Source: an uncultured Eubacteriales bacterium (lineage in GTDB: Bacteria > Bacillota > Clostridia > Oscillospirales > CAG-272). Taken from it: 13,610 nucleotides of DNA. The notes beneath the pieces are model-generated. The model made no database searches. It saw nothing but the letters and a program-made list of their open reading frames with translations, and was not told the origin of the DNA. The stretch is taken from positions 1 to 13,610 of the forward strand of contig ONVJ01000260.1 in the NCBI GenBank assembly GCA_900321265.1, read 5' to 3'. The translations under genes and the position numbers were made by a program. Shown here in pieces: positions 6,065 through 12,158 of the stretch. Position 1 is the first letter of the stretch, and the number at the start of each line of letters is the position of its first letter.

Positions 6065-7225
6065 ATGAAACACATGATAAAACGCAAGGCAGCTTCGGCA
6101 ATTCTCGCGTTCTGTCTCGTCGCCCTGCTCTGCGCCCCGCTTGCCGTCCCGGCGTCGGCGTCGGGCGAATACAGCAGGCTTCTCGTCCTGGGAGACTCGA
6201 TCTCGACCGGCTACGGCCTTCCCGATTACAGCACCTCGGATCCCTATCTCTGCCCGAGCTACGGAAACAAGCTCGCGGAGGCGATAGGACTGAAGAGCAG
6301 ACAGACCTATATCAACCGGGCGGTCAACGGCGACAGATCGGCGGATCTTCTGGCACTGCTTCAGACAATTCGAAATGAAGTGGAAGCGTCGGATCTCATC
6401 GTAATATCGATAGGCGGCAACGACCTCCTTCGCAGCATAACCGAGATCGCCTCCGCCATTACCGGGATCGCTGTAACGAGCGTTGACAGCGCCGCCAGCG
6501 CCCTGATGGGCGCGACGCCGGAGAGTTTCGCCGCTGCCGCGGAAAACACCGAGCTCCAGGCGAAGCTGGTCGGCATCGTCACCGGCTATTCGGCCAACAT
6601 GGCCAAGATCACCGCTCTACTCAAAGAATACAATCCTTCGGCGAGAGTCGTCTTCCTGGCTCAGTACAATCCGCTCAAGAACGTCCCGAATCTCGAAACG
6701 GTCAACAGCTTCGCCTCCCCGATACTTGCCTCGATCAATGTCGCCATGAGAGCGGCTGCCGAGGCGGCGGGATACGAGGTCGCCGACGTCCCCTCTGTCA
6801 TTGACGATTTCGCCGCCGCGCGGACGAACATCCTCGCCTACGACATCCACCCGAACAGCGCCGGACACGAGGAGATATTCAAGCTCCTGTATGCAAAGCT
6901 GGGAATAACCGATACTCCGATGACCACCGAGTGCGTCCATGAGTTCGGCGAATGGAAGGAGATAAGCGAAGGACCCGCCTGGGAGCCCTGGACGGGCGAG
7001 AGAGTCTGCTCGAAGTGCGGAGCGACCGAGACCTCTGAGTTCCCGGCGAAGGACACGCGTCCGCCCGAGACATCCCAGCCTGAGCCGGAAGCGACTTCTG
7101 CTCCCGAAGCGGATGCAACGACCCAGGCACCTGACGGAGAAAAAGGCTGCAAGAGCGCCGCTTCCCTCGTCTTTGTCGCCTTCGCGGCCTGTCTCGCCGC
7201 CCTTCCGCTCGGCAAACGCCGCTGA
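6065..7225 (+). CDS. Secreted SGNH/GDSL-family hydrolase with Cys/His module and hydrophobic tail
   Basis: 386 residues. ATG at 6065 follows AAAGGA and lies downstream of the promoter; the in-frame ATG at 5954 is upstream of it and is rejected. Residues 1-33 are a signal peptide (ending PASAS). SGNH blocks: GDS at 43-45 (nucleophile Ser45), Gly89 in AVNGD, Asn119 in GGND, and His262 in YDIHPN. The Asp usually three residues before His is Tyr259 here, with Asp260 at minus two, so a shifted triad or a Ser-His dyad is possible. Such enzymes hydrolyse esters or thioesters, including acetyl groups on glycans; the substrate cannot be told. Residues 288-326 form a small module with C290-x-H292 and C315-x-x-C318, possibly metal-binding. 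A Pro/Glu/Thr linker follows (330-358), then GCKS, a hydrophobic stretch (365-382) and KRR at the end, resembling a C-terminal membrane or sorting signal. A terminator hairpin begins 36 nt after the stop. Confidence 0.88.
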   Translation: MKHMIKRKAASAILAFCLVALLCAPLAVPASASGEYSRLLVLGDSISTGYGLPDYSTSDPYLCPSYGNKLAEAIGLKSRQTYINRAVNGDRSADLLALLQTIRNEVEASDLIVISIGGNDLLRSITEIASAITGIAVTSVDSAASALMGATPESFAAAAENTELQAKLVGIVTGYSANMAKITALLKEYNPSARVVFLAQYNPLKNVPNLETVNSFASPILASINVAMRAAAEAAGYEVADVPSVIDDFAAARTNILAYDIHPNSAGHEEIFKLLYAKLGITDTPMTTECVHEFGEWKEISEGPAWEPWTGERVCSKCGATETSEFPAKDTRPPETSQPEPEATSAPEADATTQAPDGEKGCKSAASLVFVAFAACLAALPLGKRR

Positions 7226-7261
7226 GAAGCGCGGAGGCCCCAGAGAAAAGCATATTATTTT

Positions 7262-7308
7262 GGGGTTGTTCAAAAACTCGCCACACGAGTTTTTGAACAA
7301 CCCCTTTT
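7262..7308 (+). terminator. Repeat-family hairpin terminator (copy 1), convergent junction
   Basis: Arms 7262-7280 and 7286-7304 pair perfectly over 19 bp around a CCACA loop, followed by TTTT. It lies between the stop of the SGNH gene and the stop of the convergent membrane-protein gene at 7317. The arm sequence GGGGTTGTTCAAAAACTCG occurs again at 13442-13460 after the carboxypeptidase gene, so this is a dispersed palindromic repeat serving as a terminator. The short T-tract makes termination efficiency uncertain. Confidence 0.85.
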
Positions 7309-7316
7309 ACAACCTC

Positions 7317-7874
7317 TTATTTTTTCTCCGCTTTTTTTTCTTTCAGCCGTTTTTCAAGGGTGTAAGCCTCAAAGATCAGCAGCGTGTTCGGAAGGATCGC
7401 ACCGACGATCAGAACTACGCCCAGCGGTATGCCCGTCAGGGATTCGATCAGGAAGAACTCGGCGACGAACCATCCGACGCAGAGCGCGGCGCAGATCTCC
7501 CAGCCTCTGGAGAAAAGCTTGGTATAACACACATTGACCGGAATGAGGGCCGTCAGGAGCAGCGTCGCCGGAATTGCGCACAAAACAAACTCGAACATAA
7601 TGACGAGAGTCGACGCGAGAGTCGGCGACAGTCCTTTTGACAGCGTGTCGGCTGTAGCGATAAAGTGAAAGATGAACACCAGGTTGAGAAAGACAACGAG
7701 CGAAAGCTCCGTGATCGAGATCACCCTGCGCTTTAAGGCGCGCTTTGCGGCTTTTTCGTCGCCGCAGTCCGGGCCGTCTTTTTCCTTTGGTGAGACCGCC
7801 GACCCGGAATCATTCTCTGTTTCGAAGGGTCCTGTCCCGGGGATTTCTGTCTTTTCTGTCTTTTTTTTCTTCAT
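7317..7874 (-). CDS. Unrecognised four-helix membrane protein
   Basis: 185 residues, not assignable to a family from sequence alone. The first 50 residues are charged and polar (Lys-rich start MKKKKTEKTE), suggesting a cytoplasmic, disordered N-terminus. Hydrophobic segments lie at about 52-74, 86-113, 126-144 and 148-171, and the protein ends in a Lys/Glu-rich tail (EKRLKEKKAEKK), consistent with both ends inside. The frame is open much further upstream, opposite murQ in another frame, but that part is a shadow: it is Arg-rich and non-hydrophobic. ATG at 7874 has no ribosome site of its own; it overlaps the TGA of a seven-codon ORF that has one. It is the last gene of the MFS-GDPD-murQ set, 110 nt after murQ, so it is likely co-transcribed. 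A role in the same envelope pathway is only a neighbourhood guess. Confidence 0.72.
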   Translation of the reverse strand: MKKKKTEKTEIPGTGPFETENDSGSAVSPKEKDGPDCGDEKAAKRALKRRVISITELSLVVFLNLVFIFHFIATADTLSKGLSPTLASTLVIMFEFVLCAIPATLLLTALIPVNVCYTKLFSRGWEICAALCVGWFVAEFFLIESLTGIPLGVVLIVGAILPNTLLIFEAYTLEKRLKEKKAEKK

Positions 7875-7907
7875 TTCTGTTTTTCGGACGGCATTCAGGC
7901 TGCCTCC
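7871..7907 (-). promoter_or_regulatory. Translated leader ORF coupled to the membrane-protein start
   Basis: On the minus strand GGAGG (7907-7903) is followed after 8 nt by ATG (7894) and a seven-codon ORF MPSEKQK ending at TGA 7873-7871. That stop overlaps the ATG of the downstream CDS (ATGA). Ideal spacing here and no ribosome site elsewhere suggest that ribosomes load at 7894 and reinitiate at 7874. Alternatively, a one-base error in the nearby A8 tract could hide a fused start. Confidence 0.5.
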
Positions 7908-7984
7908 ACGGATCTTTCGGGACAGCCCGCAAAGCGCGCGGAGTTCGTTCGGGACATCCGCATCCCGGGTATCCGGGGACTTTT

Positions 7985-8818
7985 TTATTTCTTTCGGGAC
8001 TCGATAAGATCCAGCGCGGCAGGGACGTCTCCGCCCTCCCGCAGCGCTTCCTCCGCCTCGTCTCTCGTACAGCCCGAAAGCTCGATTATTATCCTTATCG
8101 CCCTCTCGACGAGTTTTTCGTTCGACGGGCGGACGTTGATCATGAGATTCGATCTGACGCGCCCCGTCTTGATCATCGCGCAGGTCGAAAAGATATTCAG
8201 AATGAGCTTCTGCGCGGACCCTGCCTTCATCCTGGTAGAACCCGATATGACTTCCGGCCCGACATAGGGCGAGACGTGCAGATCGGCGGCATCCTCTATC
8301 AGAGAGCCGGGGTTGCAGCTCACTCCGACCGTCTTCGCCCCGAGCTCTTTCGCGCGCCTCAGCGCGCCGAGCACGAAGGGCGCCCTGCCCGACGCCGAGA
8401 GACCGACGACGACGTCGCCGGGTTCGATGCCCTCTGCCTGAATCGCCGCAGCACCCTCTTCCGGGCTGTCCTCGGTCCCCTCGGACGAGCGGAACATGGC
8501 TTCTTTTCCTCCGGCGATCACGCCCCTGACGAGCGACGGATCGACTCCGAAGGTCGGCGGGCATTCTGATGCGTCGACGACGCCGAGCCTGCCCGACGTC
8601 CCCGCGCCTACATATATGAGGTGATGCCCGGCGGACAGCGCATCGGATATCAGATCGACGGCGGCAGCTATGTCCTCCGCGACAAGATCGACCGCGTCCT
8701 CCACGGCCCGGTATTCGGCGTTGACCGTCTTTACCATATCGACCGTCGACATGCGGTCTATGTTCAACGTTCTCGGGTTTCTGCCCTCGGTCTTCAGGGC
8801 GTCGTAACTGTCTTTCAT
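7985..8818 (-). CDS. murQ: N-acetylmuramic acid 6-phosphate etherase
   Basis: 277 residues, slightly shorter than E. coli MurQ (298). It is a cytoplasmic SIS-domain enzyme that removes D-lactate from MurNAc-6-phosphate to give GlcNAc-6-phosphate during recycling or use of peptidoglycan sugars. Signatures: EGRNPRTLNIDRMST near the N-terminus, YVGAGTSGRLGVVDASECPP (69-88), and GGKEAMFRSSEGTEDS. Glu85 (ASECPP) and Glu116 (GTEDS) match the E. coli catalytic residues Glu83 and Glu114. SGSTRMKAGSAQK and the NIFSTCAMIKTGRV segment complete the family pattern. The usual Asp after NAE is Tyr36 here. The ATG at 8818 shares one base with the TGA of the upstream GDPD gene (TGATG), so translation is coupled; a longer in-frame start at 8869 would overlap GDPD by 50 nt and lacks homology. 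No MurNAc PTS, MurK or AnmK gene is in the window, so the source of MurNAc-6-P is open. Confidence 0.96.
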   Translation of the reverse strand: MKDSYDALKTEGRNPRTLNIDRMSTVDMVKTVNAEYRAVEDAVDLVAEDIAAAVDLISDALSAGHHLIYVGAGTSGRLGVVDASECPPTFGVDPSLVRGVIAGGKEAMFRSSEGTEDSPEEGAAAIQAEGIEPGDVVVGLSASGRAPFVLGALRRAKELGAKTVGVSCNPGSLIEDAADLHVSPYVGPEVISGSTRMKAGSAQKLILNIFSTCAMIKTGRVRSNLMINVRPSNEKLVERAIRIIIELSGCTRDEAEEALREGGDVPAALDLIESRKK

Positions 8819-9666
8819 CACCTGCTTGCCGGCTTGACCTTCGACGCAAATTCCGGGAGCGGCTCGCACTTCTGGAAGATCACGATCCTGCCTTCGGCTT
8901 TTGCCGCACGGAAGCTATCGGTGTCCTCGACCGTCCAGCAGACAGTCAGAGGATGATAAAGCTTCTCGCAGATCACCTTGGCAAACTGCTTCGGGAACAT
9001 CACGTCATAGGCTATGTAGTCGGGTTTCGAGAGAAAGTTGAAGAGCATCGTCGTACAGGCGAGCTTGCCGAAGAAGCCTGTCTTTACGCCTTTTCTGAAG
9101 AGATTGGTCGTAAGCTGGCCTCTGACATATCTCGGGCGGTTCTTTCTGAACCAGTTGAGCAGAAACGGATTGAAGGATTCCACCGAAAAATAGCCGTCGT
9201 ATCCGTCGAGGATGACCGCCAGTTTCTCGCAGAGAGCCTGATCGTTCCCTTTCAGCTCGATGCAGAGGGGCGTTCTGTGGTCGATCCTCGAGAGGACGTC
9301 GGTGAAAAGCGGGATCTTTTCATAGGTTCCACGGATATCGACCCAGCTGAGCTCGGAAGAAGTGAGCTGATCGACTCTTTCGGGGCGTCCGCAGAGCCTC
9401 TCGAGAGTATCGTCGTGGAAAACGACGATCTCGCCGTCGGAGGAGAGCCTGACGTCAAGCTCTATTCCGTATCCCTCTTCAGACGCAGCCTCAAAGGCGG
9501 GCATGGTGTTCTCCACCGCCTCGTTCTTTCCCCAGAGGCCCCGGTGGGCATAGTCGACTCTCAGCGGCTCGACGGATGTCTTGGGCTCAGGCCTGGGTCT
9601 GAGAAGGATGACGTAGATAACGAAGAGCAGGATAAGAACCGATATCGAAATAATTAACGGCCACAT
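8818..9666 (-). CDS. Membrane-anchored glycerophosphodiester phosphodiesterase
   Basis: 282 residues. GDPD enzymes cleave glycerophosphodiesters to glycerol-3-phosphate and an alcohol; in Bacillus, GlpQ also trims glycerol-phosphate teichoic acid. Residues 3-22 form one hydrophobic helix, followed by RPRPEPK. With no charge before the helix and positives after it, the positive-inside rule favours a cytoplasmic catalytic domain, unlike secreted GlpQ. Active-site residues are visible: His41-Arg42 (AHRG), Glu69 and Asp71 (IELDV), His84 (VFHDD), and Glu137/Lys139 (IELKG). The later SVESFNPFLLNWFRKNRP and GQLTTN segments match the bacterial GDPD family. The gene begins 30 nt after the MFS gene and ends in a one-base overlap with murQ, indicating an operon. 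The ribosome site before ATG 9666 is weak (AAAAGAGAT). Confidence 0.93.
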   Translation of the reverse strand: MWPLIISISVLILLFVIYVILLRPRPEPKTSVEPLRVDYAHRGLWGKNEAVENTMPAFEAASEEGYGIELDVRLSSDGEIVVFHDDTLERLCGRPERVDQLTSSELSWVDIRGTYEKIPLFTDVLSRIDHRTPLCIELKGNDQALCEKLAVILDGYDGYFSVESFNPFLLNWFRKNRPRYVRGQLTTNLFRKGVKTGFFGKLACTTMLFNFLSKPDYIAYDVMFPKQFAKVICEKLYHPLTVCWTVEDTDSFRAAKAEGRIVIFQKCEPLPEFASKVKPASR

Positions 9667-9696
9667 ATGATTATCTCTTTTCTGAATGATTTCCGG

Positions 9697-11511
9697 TCAG
9701 TTGTCGGTGTCAAATGCCTCAAGCCTGCTCTTCGGCGGGATGGGCTTCGAATCCCCGTGCCTGACGAGCAGCATGGTTATGAAGGCGAGCGATACGAAGA
9801 CCGCAGCGTAGGGGAAGAGGACGGTCATCCCCATTCTGTCCATAAGGAGTCCCGAGAGGAAGGGCGTGAGCGCCTGCGCAGCCATGCTCGCCGCGTAGTA
9901 ATAGCCGGTATATTTTCCTATGTCTCCGCTCTTTGAGAGCTCAACGACCATCGGGAAGGAGTTGACGTTGATGGTCGCCCATCCGATGCCGGCGAGAGCG
10001 AACATGATGTTCATCACGATCGCGGGAGAGCCGACTCTCATAAAGCAGGCGACGGTGAAGGAGGCCGCAAGCAGCACGATGCCGGCGAGGATCGTCTTCT
10101 TTCTGCCGATCTTCGACGAGATGATGCCGACCGGCAGATAGGAGACGACGGCGGCGGCGTTGGCTATCAGCAGCGTCGTGCTGTAGTCAAGGTCGAGGAT
10201 ATTGGTGGCGTAGACCGAGTATTTTGATGTTACTGCGTTATATCCGAAATACCAGAGGGCGACCGAGGCGAGGATCAGGATGAGAGAAATGAACTCTCCG
10301 CCCGACAGGCGGCCTTTTTTCTTTTTGTCCTTGTCTCCGGCTTCTTCCTCAGGCGCTTCGGAAGCTTCCTCGGCTTCGAGAAGCTCGGACGCCGAGATCA
10401 TGTCGGCATTCCACTGAGGCTCCTTGACCGTCAGCATAAAGACGCAGAGGGCGGCGAGCATGATCCCGCTGACTACCGCGAAGAAACCGAACCAGGGCCT
10501 GAAGGTGTTGGCGATCGCGCTGTTGTTGAAGGCGAAGCCCATTCCGAGGACGAGCACCGTCATTCCTCCGACCGTCCCCATCAGGTTGATGATCGCGTTC
10601 GCCTTCGATCTCAGAGGCTTGACGGTGACGTCGGGCATGAGGGCGACCGCCGGCGAGCGGAAGGTAGACATCGCGACCAGAACGACCATAAGTATGATCA
10701 TGAACCATATTAGGTTGCCGGGGTTGGATTTTGTGATCTTTCCGATGTACGACTGCCTCGACGGCACAACGAAATTAGTATATACCGAGTTTGTCTTTTC
10801 CGAGAAGGCGGGGATCCCGTCATAAGATGCCGTTCCGTCAAAGATCGCCTTGAGAGAAACGTCCTTTCCGTCGACCGTCACTGTCTCGCCGATCGCCGTG
10901 TCCTTTTCGGTCTCGCGGTCGCGGTACCAGAAAACGCTGCCGTCGTATGTGACGATACGGATCTTGTACCTCGTTTCCACGGTTATCAGTCCGGAGCCGT
11001 CGGATTTGGCCATAACGACCGTCTTCGCTCTGAAATCTGTCTCTTTGACAGTGGATTTGATCGACGTGAACTCAGCCTTCGTATATCTCGACGCCAGCGT
11101 GAATCTGTCGCCCTCGGGCGTGAGGATCTCCTCGCTCCCGAGGTTATCGTAGATCACGGCGAGGGTGTCGGGGTCGTTGATCGTCGTCGCCTTATTGATC
11201 AGCTTGAGCTGGGAGGCGTCGGCGACGGTGAGAAGCATGAAGGCGGCTACCGCGGCAACGGTACCGAAGAAGATAAAGGGAGTTCTCTTCCCTCTTTTGC
11301 TCCTGCATCTGTCGGAGATCGATCCGAACAGCGGCAGCATGAAGAGGGCGAGTATGTTGTCAAGAGCCATGATTATGCCCGAAAGGCTCTGGGACAGGCC
11401 GTAGCGGTCTGTCAGTATCTTCGGGATGACGGTGTCGTATGCCTGCCAGAAGGTGCAGATCAGGAAAAACGCAAATCCGACTAGCAAGGTCCGTTTGTAA
11501 TTGAGTTTCAT
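9697..11511 (-). CDS. SLC45/GPH-like MFS transporter with extracytoplasmic insert
   Basis: 604 residues, longer than usual MFS proteins (400-500). The N-terminal half has helices at about 8-28, 45-65 and 78-96, with the motif-A loop DRCRSKRGKRTP (68-78), resembling sucrose/GPH-type symporters. The second half has GIGWATINVNSFPMVVEL (508-525), a sequence typical of the SLC45-like family. Residues 97-266 form a non-hydrophobic, beta-rich looking insert between helices 3 and 4; MFS topology places it outside the cell. A cytoplasmic mid-loop (364-405) is acidic then Lys-rich. The substrate is probably a sugar or glycoside taken up with a cation, but this is family inference. AAGGAG lies 10 nt before ATG 11511, and a promoter lies at 11711-11739. 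It is the first gene of the set with GDPD and murQ, which raises the possibility of a wall-derived amino sugar or glycerophosphodiester substrate. Confidence 0.88.
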   Translation of the reverse strand: MKLNYKRTLLVGFAFFLICTFWQAYDTVIPKILTDRYGLSQSLSGIIMALDNILALFMLPLFGSISDRCRSKRGKRTPFIFFGTVAAVAAFMLLTVADASQLKLINKATTINDPDTLAVIYDNLGSEEILTPEGDRFTLASRYTKAEFTSIKSTVKETDFRAKTVVMAKSDGSGLITVETRYKIRIVTYDGSVFWYRDRETEKDTAIGETVTVDGKDVSLKAIFDGTASYDGIPAFSEKTNSVYTNFVVPSRQSYIGKITKSNPGNLIWFMIILMVVLVAMSTFRSPAVALMPDVTVKPLRSKANAIINLMGTVGGMTVLVLGMGFAFNNSAIANTFRPWFGFFAVVSGIMLAALCVFMLTVKEPQWNADMISASELLEAEEASEAPEEEAGDKDKKKKGRLSGGEFISLILILASVALWYFGYNAVTSKYSVYATNILDLDYSTTLLIANAAAVVSYLPVGIISSKIGRKKTILAGIVLLAASFTVACFMRVGSPAIVMNIMFALAGIGWATINVNSFPMVVELSKSGDIGKYTGYYYAASMAAQALTPFLSGLLMDRMGMTVLFPYAAVFVSLAFITMLLVRHGDSKPIPPKSRLEAFDTDN

Positions 11512-11704
11512 CTTACCGGAACTCCTTTTTTATTTCAATCAGGTATTGGTGAAAAACCGCAAAATCGGCATCTGCGGATCTGAGGGATGTTTTTTCTGTT
11601 TTCGCACCGAAACCGCTCGGGGGGACAGCGGGCTGTCTGGATTTCGACGCGGAAACAGGCAGAAAATCTCCCGCCGCGATGTTCTCGTCTGGTAATGCGG
11701 TATT
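11512..11704 (-). other. About 190-nt untranslated leader of the MFS operon
   Basis: If the promoter at 11711-11739 is used, the leader is about 190 nt. It can form GACAG/CTGTC (11624-11628 with 11633-11637) and CCGCA/TGCGG (11557-11561 with 11573-11577) stems. I recognise no known riboswitch core and no terminator with a U-tract. The only ORFs across it are short and without family features. Confidence 0.4.
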
Positions 11705-11710
11705 TTATTA

Positions 11711-11739
11711 AGTATACTATATTTTAAGCGTTTTGTAAA
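11711..11739 (-). promoter_or_regulatory. Promoter of the MFS-GDPD-murQ operon
   Basis: On the minus strand TTTACA (11739-11734), 17 nt, then TATACT (11716-11711): 5 of 6 matches in each box. It is the only good sigma-A candidate seen upstream of the four-gene set and sits in an AT-rich patch within GC-rich sequence. Confidence 0.75.
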
Positions 11740-11897
11740 GTTATTTCTCCGCAAAAGTCGGTGTCAGCCCGCTGCAGGACATTTTTTGGGATTTGGAAAA
11801 GCCGCCAATCCGGATTCGCCGCGGCGGCTGTTCCGGCATTGATTATCAGCCTGCAGGAGCAAAACCCGCGCGGAATGAAAAAAAAAGCCGGATATTA
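11740..11897. other. Intergenic region between divergent promoters, with a GC-rich dyad
   Basis: No gene is supported in these 158 nt. GCCGCC (11801-11806) and GGCGGC (11823-11828) form an inverted repeat enclosing AATCCGGATT, itself a 10-nt palindrome at 11807-11816. This could be an operator or a hairpin. CTGCAG occurs at both ends of the region (11772 and 11851 areas). The adjacent divergent promoters make a shared regulator possible. Confidence 0.3.
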
Positions 11898-11926
11898 TTG
11901 CAATGGCTTTTCATTTGTGTTAAAAT
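11898..11926 (+). promoter_or_regulatory. Probable promoter of the carboxypeptidase gene
   Basis: TTGCAA (11898-11903), 17 nt, then TAAAAT (11921-11926). The -35 box is weak (4 of 6) and the -10 box good (5 of 6). Predicted start near 11933, leaving about 226 nt before the ATG at 12159. Confidence 0.55.
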
Positions 11927-11932
11927 ATTCAG

Positions 11933-12158
11933 GATAACGGGTGCGGGAGAAACAATCTCGTCTCCGTAATCTGACTGAAACCTGCGTGAGGAGTGCTTTT
12001 CTGTCGCGGAACAGCGACGGTTCTGTCCGGTGATATGAGCAAAAGCCGGACTGTATCGAGACAGACAGTGCGATCCCGTGGAGACAGACATCGTCCCCGT
12101 ACGCACTCTTTGCACCGGTCACACATTTTTTGAAATCAGTGGGAATGCGAAAAAACCG
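11933..12158 (+). other. Possible structured 5' leader of the carboxypeptidase mRNA
   Basis: Several perfect stems are possible: GTCGC/GCGAC (12003-12007 with 12014-12018), GTCCGG/CCGGAC (12025-12030 with 12046-12051) and AGTGCG/CGCACT (12067-12072 with 12102-12107). CCGGTG (12027-12032) can instead pair with CACCGG (12113-12118), which excludes the second stem. GAGACAGACA is repeated at 12058-12067 and 12081-12090. A T6 run lies at 12125-12130. No known riboswitch consensus was recognised. Confidence 0.4.

Noticed and set aside
7745..8569. 274-codon plus-strand frame opposite murQ
   Set aside because: Antisense shadow with Arg-rich composition and no family signal.
7875..8849. Long minus-strand reading frame extending the four-helix membrane protein upstream to 510 residues
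   Set aside because: It runs out of frame through murQ, is Arg-rich without family features, and murQ in the other frame has clear catalytic motifs. Only the last 185 codons are kept.
8953..9657. 234-codon plus-strand frame opposite the GDPD gene
   Set aside because: Antisense shadow; GDPD active-site residues on the other strand are intact.
11846..12126. Overlapping minus-strand frames of 65-89 codons before the carboxypeptidase
   Set aside because: Three frames overlap one another, none has a domain or a good ribosome site; more likely noncoding leader sequence.
11933..12158. Cyclic-di-AMP (ydaO) or cyclic-di-GMP riboswitch before the carboxypeptidase
   Set aside because: AATCTGA and some stems were suggestive, but the conserved cores of these classes are not present.
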